A stretch of 64,000 nucleotides of DNA from Streptomyces sp. TG1A-60 (GCF_037201975.1 NZ_CP147520.1:4588001-4652000); one strand, 5' to 3'; counted from the first letter of the stretch, positions 44,427-53,642 are shown. A program made the numbers and translations. Notes: generated from the letters alone by a model not told the origin.

Positions 44427-45308
44427 ATGAACGAGCAGTCCACCCGAGCCGCGGCGCCCGCCGACCAGTACGTCCTCACCCTCGCCTGCCCGGACAAGCA
44501 GGGCATCGTGCACGCCGTGTCGAGCTACCTCTTCATGACCGGCTGCAACATCGAGGACAGCCAGCAGTTCGGCGACCACGACACGGGTCTGTTCTTCATG
44601 CGCGTCCACTTCTCGGCGGAGGCGCCGGTGAGCGTGGAGAAGCTGCGGGCCAGCTTCGCGGCGATCGGTGACGCCTTCCAGATGGACTGGCAGATCAACC
44701 GGGCCGACGAGAGGATGCGCATCGTCCTGATGGTCAGCAGGTTCGGCCACTGCCTGAACGACCTGCTCTTCCGGGCGAGCACCGGGGCACTGCCGGTGGA
44801 GATCGCGGCCGTGGTCTCCAACCACACCGACTTCGCCGAGCTGGCGCGGTCGTACGACATCCCCTTCCACCACGTTCCGGTGACCAAGGACACCAAGGCC
44901 GAGGCCGAGGCGCGGCTGCTGCAGATCGTGCGCGAGGAGAACGTCGAGCTGGTCGTCCTCGCCCGCTACATGCAGGTTCTCTCCGACGACCTCTGCAAGC
45001 AGCTCAACGGCCGCATCATCAACATCCACCACTCCTTCCTGCCGAGCTTCAAGGGCGCGAAGCCGTATCACCAGGCGCACGCGCGGGGTGTGAAGCTGAT
45101 CGGGGCGACGGCGCACTATGTCACCGCCGACCTCGACGAAGGGCCGATCATCGAGCAGGAGGTCGAGCGGGTGGGCCATGGGGTGACCCCCGAGGGGCTC
45201 GTCGCCATCGGGCGCGATGTGGAGTGCCAGGCGCTGGCGCGCGCGGTCAAGTGGCACGCCGAGCGCCGGATCCTGGTGAACGGGCGACGGACGGTCGTCT
45301 TCGCGTAG
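44427..45308 (+). CDS. purU: Formyltetrahydrofolate deformylase
   Basis: A 293-residue cytosolic enzyme that hydrolyses 10-formyl-THF to formate and THF, balancing one-carbon pools for purine synthesis. An N-terminal ACT domain (about 13-90, YVLTLACPDKQGIVHAVSSY) gives allosteric control by methionine/glycine in known enzymes. The formyltransferase fold follows with MVSRFGHCLNDLLFR, the catalytic Asn-His in GRIINIHHSFLPSFKGA and Asp in TADLDEGPIIEQ. ATG 44427 gives the family start. It lies 176 nt after the SCO4402-type gene. Confidence 0.96.
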   Translation: MNEQSTRAAAPADQYVLTLACPDKQGIVHAVSSYLFMTGCNIEDSQQFGDHDTGLFFMRVHFSAEAPVSVEKLRASFAAIGDAFQMDWQINRADERMRIVLMVSRFGHCLNDLLFRASTGALPVEIAAVVSNHTDFAELARSYDIPFHHVPVTKDTKAEAEARLLQIVREENVELVVLARYMQVLSDDLCKQLNGRIINIHHSFLPSFKGAKPYHQAHARGVKLIGATAHYVTADLDEGPIIEQEVERVGHGVTPEGLVAIGRDVECQALARAVKWHAERRILVNGRRTVVFA

Positions 45309-45426
45309 GGCGCCGCCGGGCCGGGGCGCCCAGTGGCTCGGGGCCCCAGTCCCCGCCCCCTACGGGCCCGGCCCTCTCTCCGACCGCTCCGGCGGCGGTC
45401 AGTCGTGCCGCCCCTGTGCCCCGCAT

Positions 45427-47238
45427 CTACATCCGGCTCAACGCCGCCGCCGCGAAGAGTACGTCGCGGATCGCCTGGCGGTCGCCGTGCCGGCCTGCCG
45501 CGGCCTCCTCCGGAGGGACGTGGCCGGCGGCGAGGCGGCAGAACTCGACGCCGTCGAGGGCGACGTGGGCGACCTCGTGGGCGGCGGAGCCGACGGCCGC
45601 GGGGGAGTCCAGGGGGATGAGCCACTCGCCGCCGCCGGAGCCCTCGATCTCCAGGCGCAGACTGCGGCCGGGCGTGCCGGCGGCCACGAGGTGGCGGCCG
45701 GACGGGGGCGGGGCCGCCAGCCCCGTCCGGCGGCGCTCGGCCAGGGACGCGGGCAGCATGCGGGCGGCCAGGTCGATCATGCCGCGCAGATGGCGGCCGG
45801 AGGGCGGCTCGTACGGGTAGTCCACCGCCTCGGCGATGTCCTCCGCGTGGATCCAGCACTCGAACGCCCGGTCCAGCATCGCGTCGCGCAGCGGGAGTTC
45901 GAAGCCGCCGTACGAGACAGGCAGCCGGCCGGGGTTGTCGGAGCCGTCCGGGCCACCGCCGCCCGTGAACGCGGTCGTGCGGACGATGTCGTGGCTCTGC
46001 TGCCGCCAGGGCACGCGGACGGCGTGGGTGGGCGGGAAGCGGGACGCCTTCCAGTACGCCTCGGTGCGCCCCTTCGGCGTACGGTCGTCCTGGCCCGGCA
46101 CCGGCCGACCGAGCGGGTCGTCCAGGCCGAGCGTGGTCGCGACCAGTCCGTCGACGGTGAGCAGGTGGGCGATGACCCCGGCGACGGTCGTACGCCGGCT
46201 CACCGGCCCCTCGCCCTCGAACCACCGCAGCCGCACGGGCGCGGTCCAGTCGGCGGCGCCGATGTCCTGGAGCAGCGCGTCGAGCCGGGCGGTCTCCGCG
46301 TCGTACGGGGCGGCCCAGCGCGGTACGGGGATGCGCGGCGGGCGCCGGCCCAGGCAGGCGTCCAGCACCTGGGTACGCAGGGCCGGGGCGAGGTCGAGGC
46401 TCTCCGGCGGGTGCAGCAGGCCCACGGCCTCGCGCAGCCGCCGGGCCTCGTCCGCGCACGCGCCGCACGCACCGAGGTGCTCCTCGACGGCCAGCGACTC
46501 CTCCGCCGAACACACCGCCAGCGCCCATGCCCCGAGCAGCGCCTTCAGCACGTGGTGCTCCAGGACGAGGGGAGCGGGTGGGGTTGGCGGGGCGGGCGAT
46601 ACGGGATGAACCGCCGACTCGGCCGCCTCGCCGGATTCAGCCGACCCGGGCGAGTCCGGCGACCCGGATGCCGAGGGCGTCGAGGGCGTCGAGTGGGGCG
46701 GGTGGGGCGGGTGCGTCGGCGGTGCCGGTTCCGGCGCGGTGTCCGGCAACGGCAGCCCGGTGTCCTCCACGGAGAAGCGCGGCAGCGGTATGCGCGGCGG
46801 CCCCGCCGGTTCGCCCTCGTCACCGTCCCGAGGCCCGCCCGGACCGGACGGCCCGTCGAGGCCACTCCCACCGCCACCGGGACGCACCGGCTCACCGTCG
46901 CCGCCCACGGCGTCACCGGAGCCTGCCCGGCCGCCCGAGTCCGGCACGTCGTGCCCGTCGGCCCTGCCCGGCCCGTCAGAACCGCCGGGCTCCCGCACAC
47001 CGTCCTCGTGCGACGGCCCGTCGTCGTCCACCAGCCCCCGGGCCGACGGTACGCCGCTGCCACCGACCCGGGCGTTCGGCGGCGCCTCGTCCGCCGGTCC
47101 GTCGCCGGCCGAGGGTTTCCCGGCCGGCGGCACCCTGCCGATGTCGGGCTGTGCGGAGGCCCGCTCGGGCGTCTCGTGAAGGCCCGGGCTCTCCGGATCG
47201 TCGTCGTACGCGCCGGAAGGGCTTGTCGCCCCGGTCAT
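45427..47238 (-). CDS. Anti-sigma factor with zinc finger fused to an MDMPI/DinB-like domain
   Basis: 603 residues. A long disordered Pro/Gly/Asp-rich leader (about 1-225) is followed by an anti-sigma zinc finger (LLGAWALAVCSAEESLAVEE then HLGACGACADEARRL; the ligands His, Cys, Cys are visible). The C-terminal 330 residues form a mycothiol-dependent maleylpyruvate isomerase-like domain (TVAGVIAHLLTVDGLVATTL, FECWIHAEDIAEAVDYPY). Its ATG overlaps the stop of the ECF sigma gene (ATGA). The zinc finger should bind and silence that sigma factor; the MDMPI part could sense thiol state or a ligand, by inference. Confidence 0.88.
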   Translation of the reverse strand: MTGATSPSGAYDDDPESPGLHETPERASAQPDIGRVPPAGKPSAGDGPADEAPPNARVGGSGVPSARGLVDDDGPSHEDGVREPGGSDGPGRADGHDVPDSGGRAGSGDAVGGDGEPVRPGGGGSGLDGPSGPGGPRDGDEGEPAGPPRIPLPRFSVEDTGLPLPDTAPEPAPPTHPPHPPHSTPSTPSASGSPDSPGSAESGEAAESAVHPVSPAPPTPPAPLVLEHHVLKALLGAWALAVCSAEESLAVEEHLGACGACADEARRLREAVGLLHPPESLDLAPALRTQVLDACLGRRPPRIPVPRWAAPYDAETARLDALLQDIGAADWTAPVRLRWFEGEGPVSRRTTVAGVIAHLLTVDGLVATTLGLDDPLGRPVPGQDDRTPKGRTEAYWKASRFPPTHAVRVPWRQQSHDIVRTTAFTGGGGPDGSDNPGRLPVSYGGFELPLRDAMLDRAFECWIHAEDIAEAVDYPYEPPSGRHLRGMIDLAARMLPASLAERRRTGLAAPPPSGRHLVAAGTPGRSLRLEIEGSGGGEWLIPLDSPAAVGSAAHEVAHVALDGVEFCRLAAGHVPPEEAAAGRHGDRQAIRDVLFAAAALSRM

Positions 47239-47816
47239 ACCGCACCCCCGTATTCGGGTGGGGTTCCGGAGAAGCGGGTGTCGTGGGCGGTGGCGAGGAG
47301 TTGGAGGCCGAGGCGGAGGCGGCGACGGGCCTCGTCCTCGGTGACGCCGAGGTCGGTGGCGGTCTGGCGGTAGTCGCGGCGCTGGAAGTAGGCGAGTTCG
47401 AGAGCGGTGCGCAGGGAGGCGGGCATGGCCTGCACTATGTAGTCGGCGCGGGCGGCGACCGACGCGTGGCGGACCTTGCGCTCCAGATCCTCGGTGGTGC
47501 CCTCGCCGCCCCGGGCGAGCGCGGCGGTCTCGGCGGCGCGCAGCCGTTGCACGGCCAGCCGGTGGGTCAGCGCGGCGACCCAGGAGCGCAGCGGCCCCTG
47601 CCTGGGGTCGTACGCCTCGGGGTCCTCCCAGAGTCGCAGGAACACCTCGCGGGTGATGCCGTCGGCGGCCCGCTCGTCACCGAGGACACGGTGCGCGAGA
47701 CCGTGCACGAGGGACGCGAACCGGTCGTACAGCTCACCGAGCGCAGCCGCCTCGCCGCGCGCCAGCCGCTGCTGCATCCTGCGGTCCCACCGGGGCGGTG
47801 CGTCCTTCGTCGCCAT
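47235..47816 (-). CDS. ECF-family RNA polymerase sigma factor
   Basis: A 193-residue group 4 sigma factor with region 2 (LGELYDRFASLVHGLAHRVL, DGITREVFLRLWEDPEAY) and region 4 (MPASLRTALELAYFQRRDYR, then QTATDLGVTEDEARRRLRLG, the helix-turn-helix). It is translationally coupled to its likely anti-sigma factor. The regulon and trigger are not visible. The start at ATG 47816 follows the family length. Confidence 0.94.
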   Translation of the reverse strand: MATKDAPPRWDRRMQQRLARGEAAALGELYDRFASLVHGLAHRVLGDERAADGITREVFLRLWEDPEAYDPRQGPLRSWVAALTHRLAVQRLRAAETAALARGGEGTTEDLERKVRHASVAARADYIVQAMPASLRTALELAYFQRRDYRQTATDLGVTEDEARRRLRLGLQLLATAHDTRFSGTPPEYGGAV

Positions 47817-48317
47817 TCGGCCCCCTCACCCTGCTCGTACCTGCGCCGTTCCTGATGACCGCCGAGCCGTGCACCCCGTGTCGACCCGGTCTGGTTCCAG
47901 CCCGATTCCAGCCTGCGTGTACTGCCGTCCCGAATGTAGTCGGCACTGCTGACCGCGCACGCCCCTTTATGGCAATGTGCGCCCCTCGCAAGGCCGATGG
48001 TGGTATGAACCTCCTCCGTCCCACGCTTCACCCCGCCCACGTGGGCGTTCTGCCCGCGCTTCGCATCCCTGTGTGAATCTCTATGGCGCCTGCCCTGCGC
48101 GGATCCGACCACTCGGGGCCGTGTCGCATCCATTTGTGATCAATAGTCGATCACAGGTGACCGTACTCGATGGAAATCACACCGAAAAGGCTTCTGAAAT
48201 TGCTCGCCTACCACGCGCTTTCGGTGGAGTACGGGTGTTTCATGGAACGACGGCGGGGCAGCCGCGCAGCAGGGAGCGGTGCAGTGGCTTCCGGTACGGC
48301 GACTGAGAGGCATCGCG
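47817..48317. other. Divergent regulatory region, ECF sigma to STAS gene
   Basis: About 500 nt. It holds a 21-nt element TGTGATC-AATAGTC-GATCACA (48135-48155) and AT-richer DNA around 48160-48240. A frame starting at ATG 48170 (MEITPKRLLKLLAYHALSVE) overlaps the STAS gene out of frame and is probably not translated. Confidence 0.45.
48135..48155. promoter_or_regulatory. TGTGATC-N7-GATCACA inverted repeat
   Basis: Perfect 7-bp arms with a 7-nt spacer, 163 nt upstream of the STAS gene. The TGTGA/TCACA ends recall Crp sites, but the spacing (N11 rather than N6 between them) does not fit that consensus. Confidence 0.5.
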
Positions 48318-48719
48318 GTGGCGTTCGAAGTGACCGACGGCGAGCACGGTGACTGGGCCGTGCTGCACGTGTCGGGGGAGATGGATCTGGTCACGTCGCC
48401 GGTGCTGCGCCACCGGGTGCACGAGGCGGTGGCCGACGGCCGCCGAAGTCTCGTCCTCGACCTCTCCGGCGTCGTCTTCTGCGACTCCAGCGGCGTGGGC
48501 GTCCTGGTCGCCACCCGGCGGCTGATGCGCTCCTGCCGGGGCCGCCTCCGGCTGATCCTCCCCGCCGACGGCCACGCGGGCGGCGGCCCGGCCGAGGGCG
48601 CGCACGTCAGCCGCGTCCTCGCGGCCCTCGGCATACGCCGTCTCTTCGACGTCCACCCGGACGTCGACTCGGCGGTCGTACCGGACTCCGACGACCAGGC
48701 CGACCCCCTGTCGGCCTGA
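48318..48719 (+). CDS. Anti-sigma factor antagonist (STAS domain)
   Basis: A 133-residue SpoIIAA-like protein. VLHVSGEMDLVTSPVLRHRV, LVLDLSGVVFCDSSGVGVLV (the phosphorylatable Ser lies in DSSG) and a C-terminal LGIRRLFDVHP define the STAS domain. Unphosphorylated forms bind an anti-sigma kinase and free its sigma factor. GTG 48318 (VAFEV) was chosen because GAGAGG lies 7 nt before it; an in-frame GTG at 48279 would add 13 residues. It is divergent from the ECF sigma gene, and a HATPase-type partner is encoded at 55043. Confidence 0.9.
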   Translation: MAFEVTDGEHGDWAVLHVSGEMDLVTSPVLRHRVHEAVADGRRSLVLDLSGVVFCDSSGVGVLVATRRLMRSCRGRLRLILPADGHAGGGPAEGAHVSRVLAALGIRRLFDVHPDVDSAVVPDSDDQADPLSA

Positions 48720-48949
48720 CCGGTCGCGCCCACCGCGGTGAGCAGTACGCATGTGTGAGATTCCCCATTCTCCCCACTCTCGGATCCGCTGGAGCGGGAG
48801 ACGCCCCCACCGCCCCGGCGGCCACATCGTCGTCCCGGAATTCCCGCAGTCTTGGTACAAGGGCCGCTTTCCCGCTCCGCCCCGGTCGCCGACGTCGTAC
48901 GCTCCCTCGGAGAAGCACCCCACTTGACGTTAGGCGGGCCCGAAGAGAC

Positions 48950-49462
48950 ATGGTCAGCAGCGAGTACGAGCGCAGGATCGCCGCCCGGTTCGCCACCTTC
49001 GACCAGGACGGCAACGGCTGGATCGATCGCGAGGACTTCAGCGCGGCGAGCAAGGCGGTTCTCAACGAGTTCGGCACCCCCGCCCGTTCGGACAGAGGCC
49101 AGGCCCTGTACGGCGGTGCCGAGGCGTTCTGGCAGGGCATGGCCGGAATGGCGGACCGGGACGGCGACCAGCGCATCACCCGGGACGAGTTCGTGAACGG
49201 CGCGGTCAAGCGGCTGCGGGACAATCCCGACCGTTTCGCCGACATCGCCCGCCCCTTCCTGCACGCGGCCCTCGCGGTCGCGGACGCCGACGGGGACGGC
49301 GCGATCACGGTCAGGGAGGCCGCCCGGGTCCTCAAGGCCCTCGGTGTCCCCGAGCAGATCGCCACCGAGACCGCCGCCGCCCTCGACACCAATGCCGACG
49401 GCAAGGTGGACGAGGTGGAGGTCGTGACCGCGTTCGCGCGCTACTTCACCGTGCCCGAGTAG
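48950..49462 (+). CDS. EF-hand calcium-binding protein (calerythrin-like)
   Basis: A 170-residue soluble protein with four EF-hand loops at 18-29 (DQDGNGWIDRED), 69-80 (DRDGDQRITRDE), 112-123 (DADGDGAITVRE) and 146-157 (DTNADGKVDEVE). The first three have the canonical Asp/Asn ligands and a final Asp or Glu. This is the calerythrin/Cab group found in Streptomyces, thought to buffer calcium or act as a sensor. ATG 48950 follows CGAAGAGAC. It converges on the acyl-CoA ligase gene. Confidence 0.93.
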   Translation: MVSSEYERRIAARFATFDQDGNGWIDREDFSAASKAVLNEFGTPARSDRGQALYGGAEAFWQGMAGMADRDGDQRITRDEFVNGAVKRLRDNPDRFADIARPFLHAALAVADADGDGAITVREAARVLKALGVPEQIATETAAALDTNADGKVDEVEVVTAFARYFTVPE

Positions 49463-49483
49463 TCACACGCCTGGGTGCGCTGC

Positions 49484-50980
49484 TCATGAATAACGCTCCC
49501 TGAGCCGGTATTTGAGCACCTTCCGCAAGGTCTCGTTGCGCGGAAGGGCGTCCACCACCTCCAGCTGTTCCGGCAGTTTGTGGACGGACAGTCCTTCCGC
49601 GCGCAGCCAGTCGGTGACGTTCTCCAGCGTCAGGGGGCCGGCTCCCGGCGGCTGTTCGACCACCGCGCAGACCCGTTCCCCCCTCGCCGCGTCCGGCAGG
49701 CCGATCGCCGCCACGTCCTGGACGGCCGGGTGCCGGTGCAGCAGGTCCTCGATCTCCTTCGCCGAGATGTTCTCGCCCTTGCGGATGATGACGTCCTTGA
49801 GCCGTCCGGTCAGCACCAGATGCCCGCTGTCGGTGACATGCCCCAGATCGCCGGTGACGAAGAACCCGTCCGCGTCGAAGGCCGCCGCCGACTGCGCCGG
49901 ATCCAGATAGCCCCGGCAGACGGCCTCCCCCTTCAGCCGCACCTCCCCGTCCACGATCCGGATCTCCATCCCCTCCGGTGGCCGCCCCTCCGTCGTCGCC
50001 AGGTTCTCCGCCGTGTCGTCCGGCGTCCCCATCGTGATCATCGGGACCTCCGTCATGCCGTACCCGTGGGTGAGTTGCACGCCCATCTCGCGTACGACCG
50101 AGTGGTAGAGCTCGGGCGGCTTCGGCGCCCCGCCGCCCGCGAGCAGTCGCAGGGAAGGGACGACCGGCACGCCCGGCTGCTTGCGCTGCGCGGCCAGGAA
50201 CATCGAGTAGAACGCCGTCGACCCGCCCGCCACCGTCACCTTGTGCGCGCGGTAGCCCTCCAGAGCGGCCGGCAGCGCGAAGTGCTCGAACATCACCGCC
50301 GGGAAGCCGTACAGCAGGAGCATCACCATGTAGTCGGGGCCACCTATGTGCGCGTACGGGAAGGCGATCGAGCCGACGTCGTCCCGGGTGAGCCGCAGCG
50401 CGTGGGCGAGGCAGGAGCCGCCCGCGATGAGCGAACGGTCCGTGTGGAGGACGCCCTTGGGGTCGGAGGTGGTGCCCGACGTCCAGTAGATCCAGCGGAC
50501 GGTGGTGCCGTCGGCCGGCGGGGCGGGGAGCATCGAGGGGTCGCCGTCCGGGAGCCGGTCGTACGCCTCGAAGACCCCTTCGGCCGCCAGCCGCCGGGCC
50601 ATCGCCGTGTGGTCGAAGCCCCGCCATTCGCCCGGCACCGCGAAGAACTCGGCCCGGGACTCCCGGAGCGCGAAGCCGACCTCGCGGTCGCGGTAGAAGG
50701 GGATGACGGGGGACTGGACGGCGCCGAGGCGGGCCAGGGCGAAGGACAGCAGGACCGTCTCGACGCGGGTGGGCAACTGCCAGGCGACGACCGTGCCGGG
50801 GCGTACGCCCCTGTCGTACAGCCCGGCCGCCACCCGCTCGGCGCGGGCACGCAGCTCGCCGAAGCTCAGGGCGCGGTCGTCCTGGAGGAGCACGGGCCGG
50901 TCGGGGGTGAGGTCGGCGCGGCGGGCGAGGAGTTCCCAGAGGGTGCGGGACTCGCTGAGCGCGTGGGCGGTGTCGTTCAC
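49484..50980 (-). CDS. Acyl-CoA synthetase (AMP-binding, cyclohexanecarboxylate/long-chain type)
   Basis: A 498-residue ANL-superfamily ligase that activates a carboxylic acid as acyl-AMP and then acyl-CoA. The P-loop YWTSGTTSDPKGVLH (about 169-183), the A5 block HGYGMTEVPM, the hinge motif TGDLGHV...LTGRLKDVIIRKGENIS and the C-terminal Lys region (PRNETLRKVLKYRLRE) are all present. The substrate is unknown; the neighbours suggest it starts breakdown of a branched or cyclic acid. A palindromic site lies 70 nt upstream. Divergent from the amidohydrolase operon. Confidence 0.92.
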   Translation of the reverse strand: MNDTAHALSESRTLWELLARRADLTPDRPVLLQDDRALSFGELRARAERVAAGLYDRGVRPGTVVAWQLPTRVETVLLSFALARLGAVQSPVIPFYRDREVGFALRESRAEFFAVPGEWRGFDHTAMARRLAAEGVFEAYDRLPDGDPSMLPAPPADGTTVRWIYWTSGTTSDPKGVLHTDRSLIAGGSCLAHALRLTRDDVGSIAFPYAHIGGPDYMVMLLLYGFPAVMFEHFALPAALEGYRAHKVTVAGGSTAFYSMFLAAQRKQPGVPVVPSLRLLAGGGAPKPPELYHSVVREMGVQLTHGYGMTEVPMITMGTPDDTAENLATTEGRPPEGMEIRIVDGEVRLKGEAVCRGYLDPAQSAAAFDADGFFVTGDLGHVTDSGHLVLTGRLKDVIIRKGENISAKEIEDLLHRHPAVQDVAAIGLPDAARGERVCAVVEQPPGAGPLTLENVTDWLRAEGLSVHKLPEQLEVVDALPRNETLRKVLKYRLRERYS

Positions 50981-51049
50981 GGCGGCCGCTCCTTCTTCTG
51001 AGGCTCGGTTCGCCTCCGGGGCGCGCCCCTTCGGCTCACCCGCCGGAAG

Positions 51050-51064
51050 CTGACGGATTGTCAG
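51050..51064. promoter_or_regulatory. Palindromic operator, site 1
   Basis: CTGACGGATTGTCAG, 70 nt before the acyl-CoA ligase start. It is one of the sites sharing the core CTGACGG-N-CCGTCAG in the catabolic region. Confidence 0.65.
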
Positions 51065-51138
51065 ATCTTGGGCAGAGCGTAGGGCCGGGCGCCTTGTCGG
51101 TCCAGGGGGCCGGGGCTAGCCTGCTTCATGGAGTGAAT

Positions 51139-51153
51139 CTGACGGCCCATCAG
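51139..51153. promoter_or_regulatory. Palindromic operator, site 2
   Basis: CTGACGGCCCATCAG, 28 nt before the amidohydrolase start; matches the shared palindrome except in the right half-site. Confidence 0.65.
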
Positions 51154-51181
51154 ATAACTGAGGCAACCGAGTGGGGAACCC

Positions 51182-52375
51182 ATGACCGAACTGCCCCGCA
51201 TCATCAGCGTCGACGACCATGTGATCGAGCCCGCGCACCTCTTCGACACCTGGCTGCCGGAGAAGTACCGCGACCGAGGCCCGCAGCCCCTCACGGCCGG
51301 GATCGGTGAGCTGGCGTACGTCGCCGGGAAGTACCAGATCACGATGGACCCCGACGGGCAGCCGACGGACTGGTGGATCTACGAGGACCTGAAGTTCCCG
51401 TACAAGCGCAACATCGCGGCCGTCGGCTTCGACCGGGACGAGATGACGCTGGAGGGGATCACCCGGGAGGAGATGCGGCGCGGGTGCTGGGATCCGAAGG
51501 CGCGGCTGGCGGACATGGACCTCAACCACGTCGAGGCCTCGCTCTGCTTCCCGACCTTCCCGCGCTTCTGCGGGCAGACCTTCGCCGAGGCGCACGACAA
51601 GGAGGTCGCCCTGGCCTGCGTGCGCGCCTACAACGACTGGATGGTCGAGGAGTGGTGCGGCGACAGCGGCGGCCGGCTGATCCCGCTGTGCCTGATCCCC
51701 CTGTGGGACGTCGGGCTGGCCGTCGAGGAGATCAGGCGGAACGCGGCCCGGGGGGTGAAGGCCGTGACCTTCTCCGAGATCCCCACCTACCTCGGCCTGC
51801 CCTCCATCCACTCCGGCTACTGGGACCCCTTCTTCGCGGTCTGCCAGGACACCGGCACGGTCGTCAACATGCACATCGGCTCCAGCTCCCAGATGCCGGC
51901 CGCCTCCCCGGACGCCCCACCCGCCGTCCAGGCCTCGCTCTCCTTCAACAACGCGATGGCCTCGATGATGGACTTCCTCTTCAGCGGGGTCCTGGTGAAG
52001 TTCCCGCGCCTCAAACTCGCCTACAGCGAAGGCCAGATGGGCTGGATTCCCTACGCCCTGGAGCGCGCCGACGACGTGTGGGAGGAGCACCGTGCCTGGG
52101 GCGGCGTACGGGACCTGATCCCCGAGCCGCCGTCGACGTACTACTACCGGCAGATGTTCTGCTGCTTCTTCCGCGACAAGCACGGGATCGCCTCGCTGGA
52201 CGTGGTGGGACGCGACAACGCGACCTTCGAGACCGACTACCCGCACGTCGACTCGACCTTCCCGCACACCAAGGAGGTCGCCCTCGACCACGTCAAGGGC
52301 CTCGACGACGAGACCGTCCACAAGCTCATGCGCGGCAACGCGATCCGCATGCTCGACCTGGACCTCGACACGTAA
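51182..52375 (+). CDS. Amidohydrolase 2 (ACMSD-like) family protein
   Basis: A 397-residue TIM-barrel metal enzyme of the amidohydrolase-2 family, which includes decarboxylases such as ACMSD and hydrolases. ISVDDHVIEPAHLFDTWLP carries the first metal-site motif (D-x-H), NMHIGSSSQMP an internal His, and NATFETDYPHVDSTFPHT the C-terminal Asp/His. Such genes are found with acyl-CoA dehydrogenases in actinobacterial degradation operons. The stop overlaps the next gene by one base (TAATG). Substrate unknown. Confidence 0.88.
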   Translation: MTELPRIISVDDHVIEPAHLFDTWLPEKYRDRGPQPLTAGIGELAYVAGKYQITMDPDGQPTDWWIYEDLKFPYKRNIAAVGFDRDEMTLEGITREEMRRGCWDPKARLADMDLNHVEASLCFPTFPRFCGQTFAEAHDKEVALACVRAYNDWMVEEWCGDSGGRLIPLCLIPLWDVGLAVEEIRRNAARGVKAVTFSEIPTYLGLPSIHSGYWDPFFAVCQDTGTVVNMHIGSSSQMPAASPDAPPAVQASLSFNNAMASMMDFLFSGVLVKFPRLKLAYSEGQMGWIPYALERADDVWEEHRAWGGVRDLIPEPPSTYYYRQMFCCFFRDKHGIASLDVVGRDNATFETDYPHVDSTFPHTKEVALDHVKGLDDETVHKLMRGNAIRMLDLDLDT

Positions 52376-53505
52376 TGGATCTCACCCACAGCCCGGCGGA
52401 GGAGGAGTTCCGGGCGCGCCTGAGGGAGTGGCTGGCGAAGGTGCTCCCCGCGCTGCCGCCGAAGCCGCCGCCCGACGACTGGCCCGGCCGTCGCGCGTAC
52501 GACCTCGGCTGGCAGCGGATGCTGTACGACGCCGGGTACGCCGACGTCCACTGGGACGCCTCCCCGGCCGTACGGCTCGTCTTCCTGGAGGAGACCGAGA
52601 GGGCGGGCGCCCCCTACGTCGGCGCCAACTTCGTCGGTCTGCTGCACGCGGGGCCCACCATCGCCGCCGAGGGGACCGCCGAACAGCGGGCCCGCTGGCT
52701 GCCGCCGGTGCTGCGCGGCGAGGAGGTCTGGTGCCAGGGCTTCAGCGAGCCGGACGCCGGGTCCGACCTCGCCTCCCTGCGCACCCGCGCGCGCCGGGAC
52801 GGCGACGAGTACGTGGTCACGGGGTCGAAGATCTGGACCTCGCACGCCGAAGTCGCCGACTGGTGCGAGCTGTTGGTGCGGACCGACCCCTCGGCGCCGA
52901 AGCACCGGGGCATCTCGTGGCTGGCGATGCCCATGGACGCGCCCGGCGTGACCGTACGGCCCCTGCGTACCCTCGCCGGCTCCACCGAGTTCGCCGAGGT
53001 CTTCCTCGACGAGGTACGCGTGCCGGTCGCCAACCGGGTCGGGCAGGAGAACGACGGCTGGCGCGTGACCATGGTGACCCTGTCGTTCGAGCGCGGGACC
53101 GCTTTCGTGGGCGAAGTGGTCGCCTGCCGCAGGGTGTTGGGCGAGCTCGCGCGAAAGGCGCGGTCCGGCGGGCGCTGGGACGACCCCGGTCTCCGGCGGC
53201 GCCTGGGGCGGCTGAACGCCGAGTTCCGGGCGCTGTGGCGGCTCACGCAGTGGAACGTGAGCGAGGCGGAGTCCTCCGGAGGTGTGCCGGGGGTGGGGGG
53301 GTCGGTCTTCAAACTGCGGTATTCACGTGCGCGTCAGGAGTTGTACGACGCGGCAGCCGAGGTGCTGGGGGCGGAGGCTCTGGACCTCGACCGGCCCTGG
53401 GTGCTCGATCGGCTCGGCTCGCTGTCGTACACGATCGCGGCCGGGACCTCTGAGATCCAGCGGAACATCGTGGCCGAGCGGATCCTGGGGCTGCCGAAGG
53501 GGTGA
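52375..53505 (+). CDS. Acyl-CoA dehydrogenase
   Basis: A 376-residue FAD-dependent dehydrogenase that introduces a 2,3 double bond into an acyl-CoA. N-terminal helices (SPAEEEFRARLREWLAKV) are followed by GEEVWCQGFSEPDAGSDLAS, TGSKIWTSHAEVADWCEL and the C-terminal SYTIAAGTSEIQRNIVAERI. The start overlaps the amidohydrolase stop (TAATG), so the two are coupled. It is paired with the shorter dehydrogenase gene downstream, as in heteromeric acyl-CoA dehydrogenases of actinobacteria. Confidence 0.93.
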   Translation: MDLTHSPAEEEFRARLREWLAKVLPALPPKPPPDDWPGRRAYDLGWQRMLYDAGYADVHWDASPAVRLVFLEETERAGAPYVGANFVGLLHAGPTIAAEGTAEQRARWLPPVLRGEEVWCQGFSEPDAGSDLASLRTRARRDGDEYVVTGSKIWTSHAEVADWCELLVRTDPSAPKHRGISWLAMPMDAPGVTVRPLRTLAGSTEFAEVFLDEVRVPVANRVGQENDGWRVTMVTLSFERGTAFVGEVVACRRVLGELARKARSGGRWDDPGLRRRLGRLNAEFRALWRLTQWNVSEAESSGGVPGVGGSVFKLRYSRARQELYDAAAEVLGAEALDLDRPWVLDRLGSLSYTIAAGTSEIQRNIVAERILGLPKG

Positions 53506-53552
53506 GGGTTCGCCGGGGGCGCCCGGTGGGCCGGGGTGTGTGGTGGGTCAGC

Positions 53553-53610
53553 GACTGCGGGTGGTATGTGGCTGCGTGCGCGGTTCCCCGCGCCCCGCAG
53601 GGGCGCGCTG
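53553..53610. repeat. Dispersed hairpin repeat
   Basis: GACTGCGGGTGGTATGTGGC followed by GCGCGGTTCCCCGCGCCCC and GGGGCGCG. It lies between the two coupled acyl-CoA dehydrogenase genes and is nearly the same as the element at 58432-58489. Confidence 0.65.
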
Positions 53611-53642
53611 TCGTGATCGGTGTTGATAAGGGGCTCTTGGCC

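Noticed and set aside
48170..48352. 60-codon ORF MEITPKRLLKLL... before the STAS gene
   Set aside because: Overlaps the STAS coding start out of frame, has no ribosome-binding site, and its second half is Arg/Gly-rich noise.
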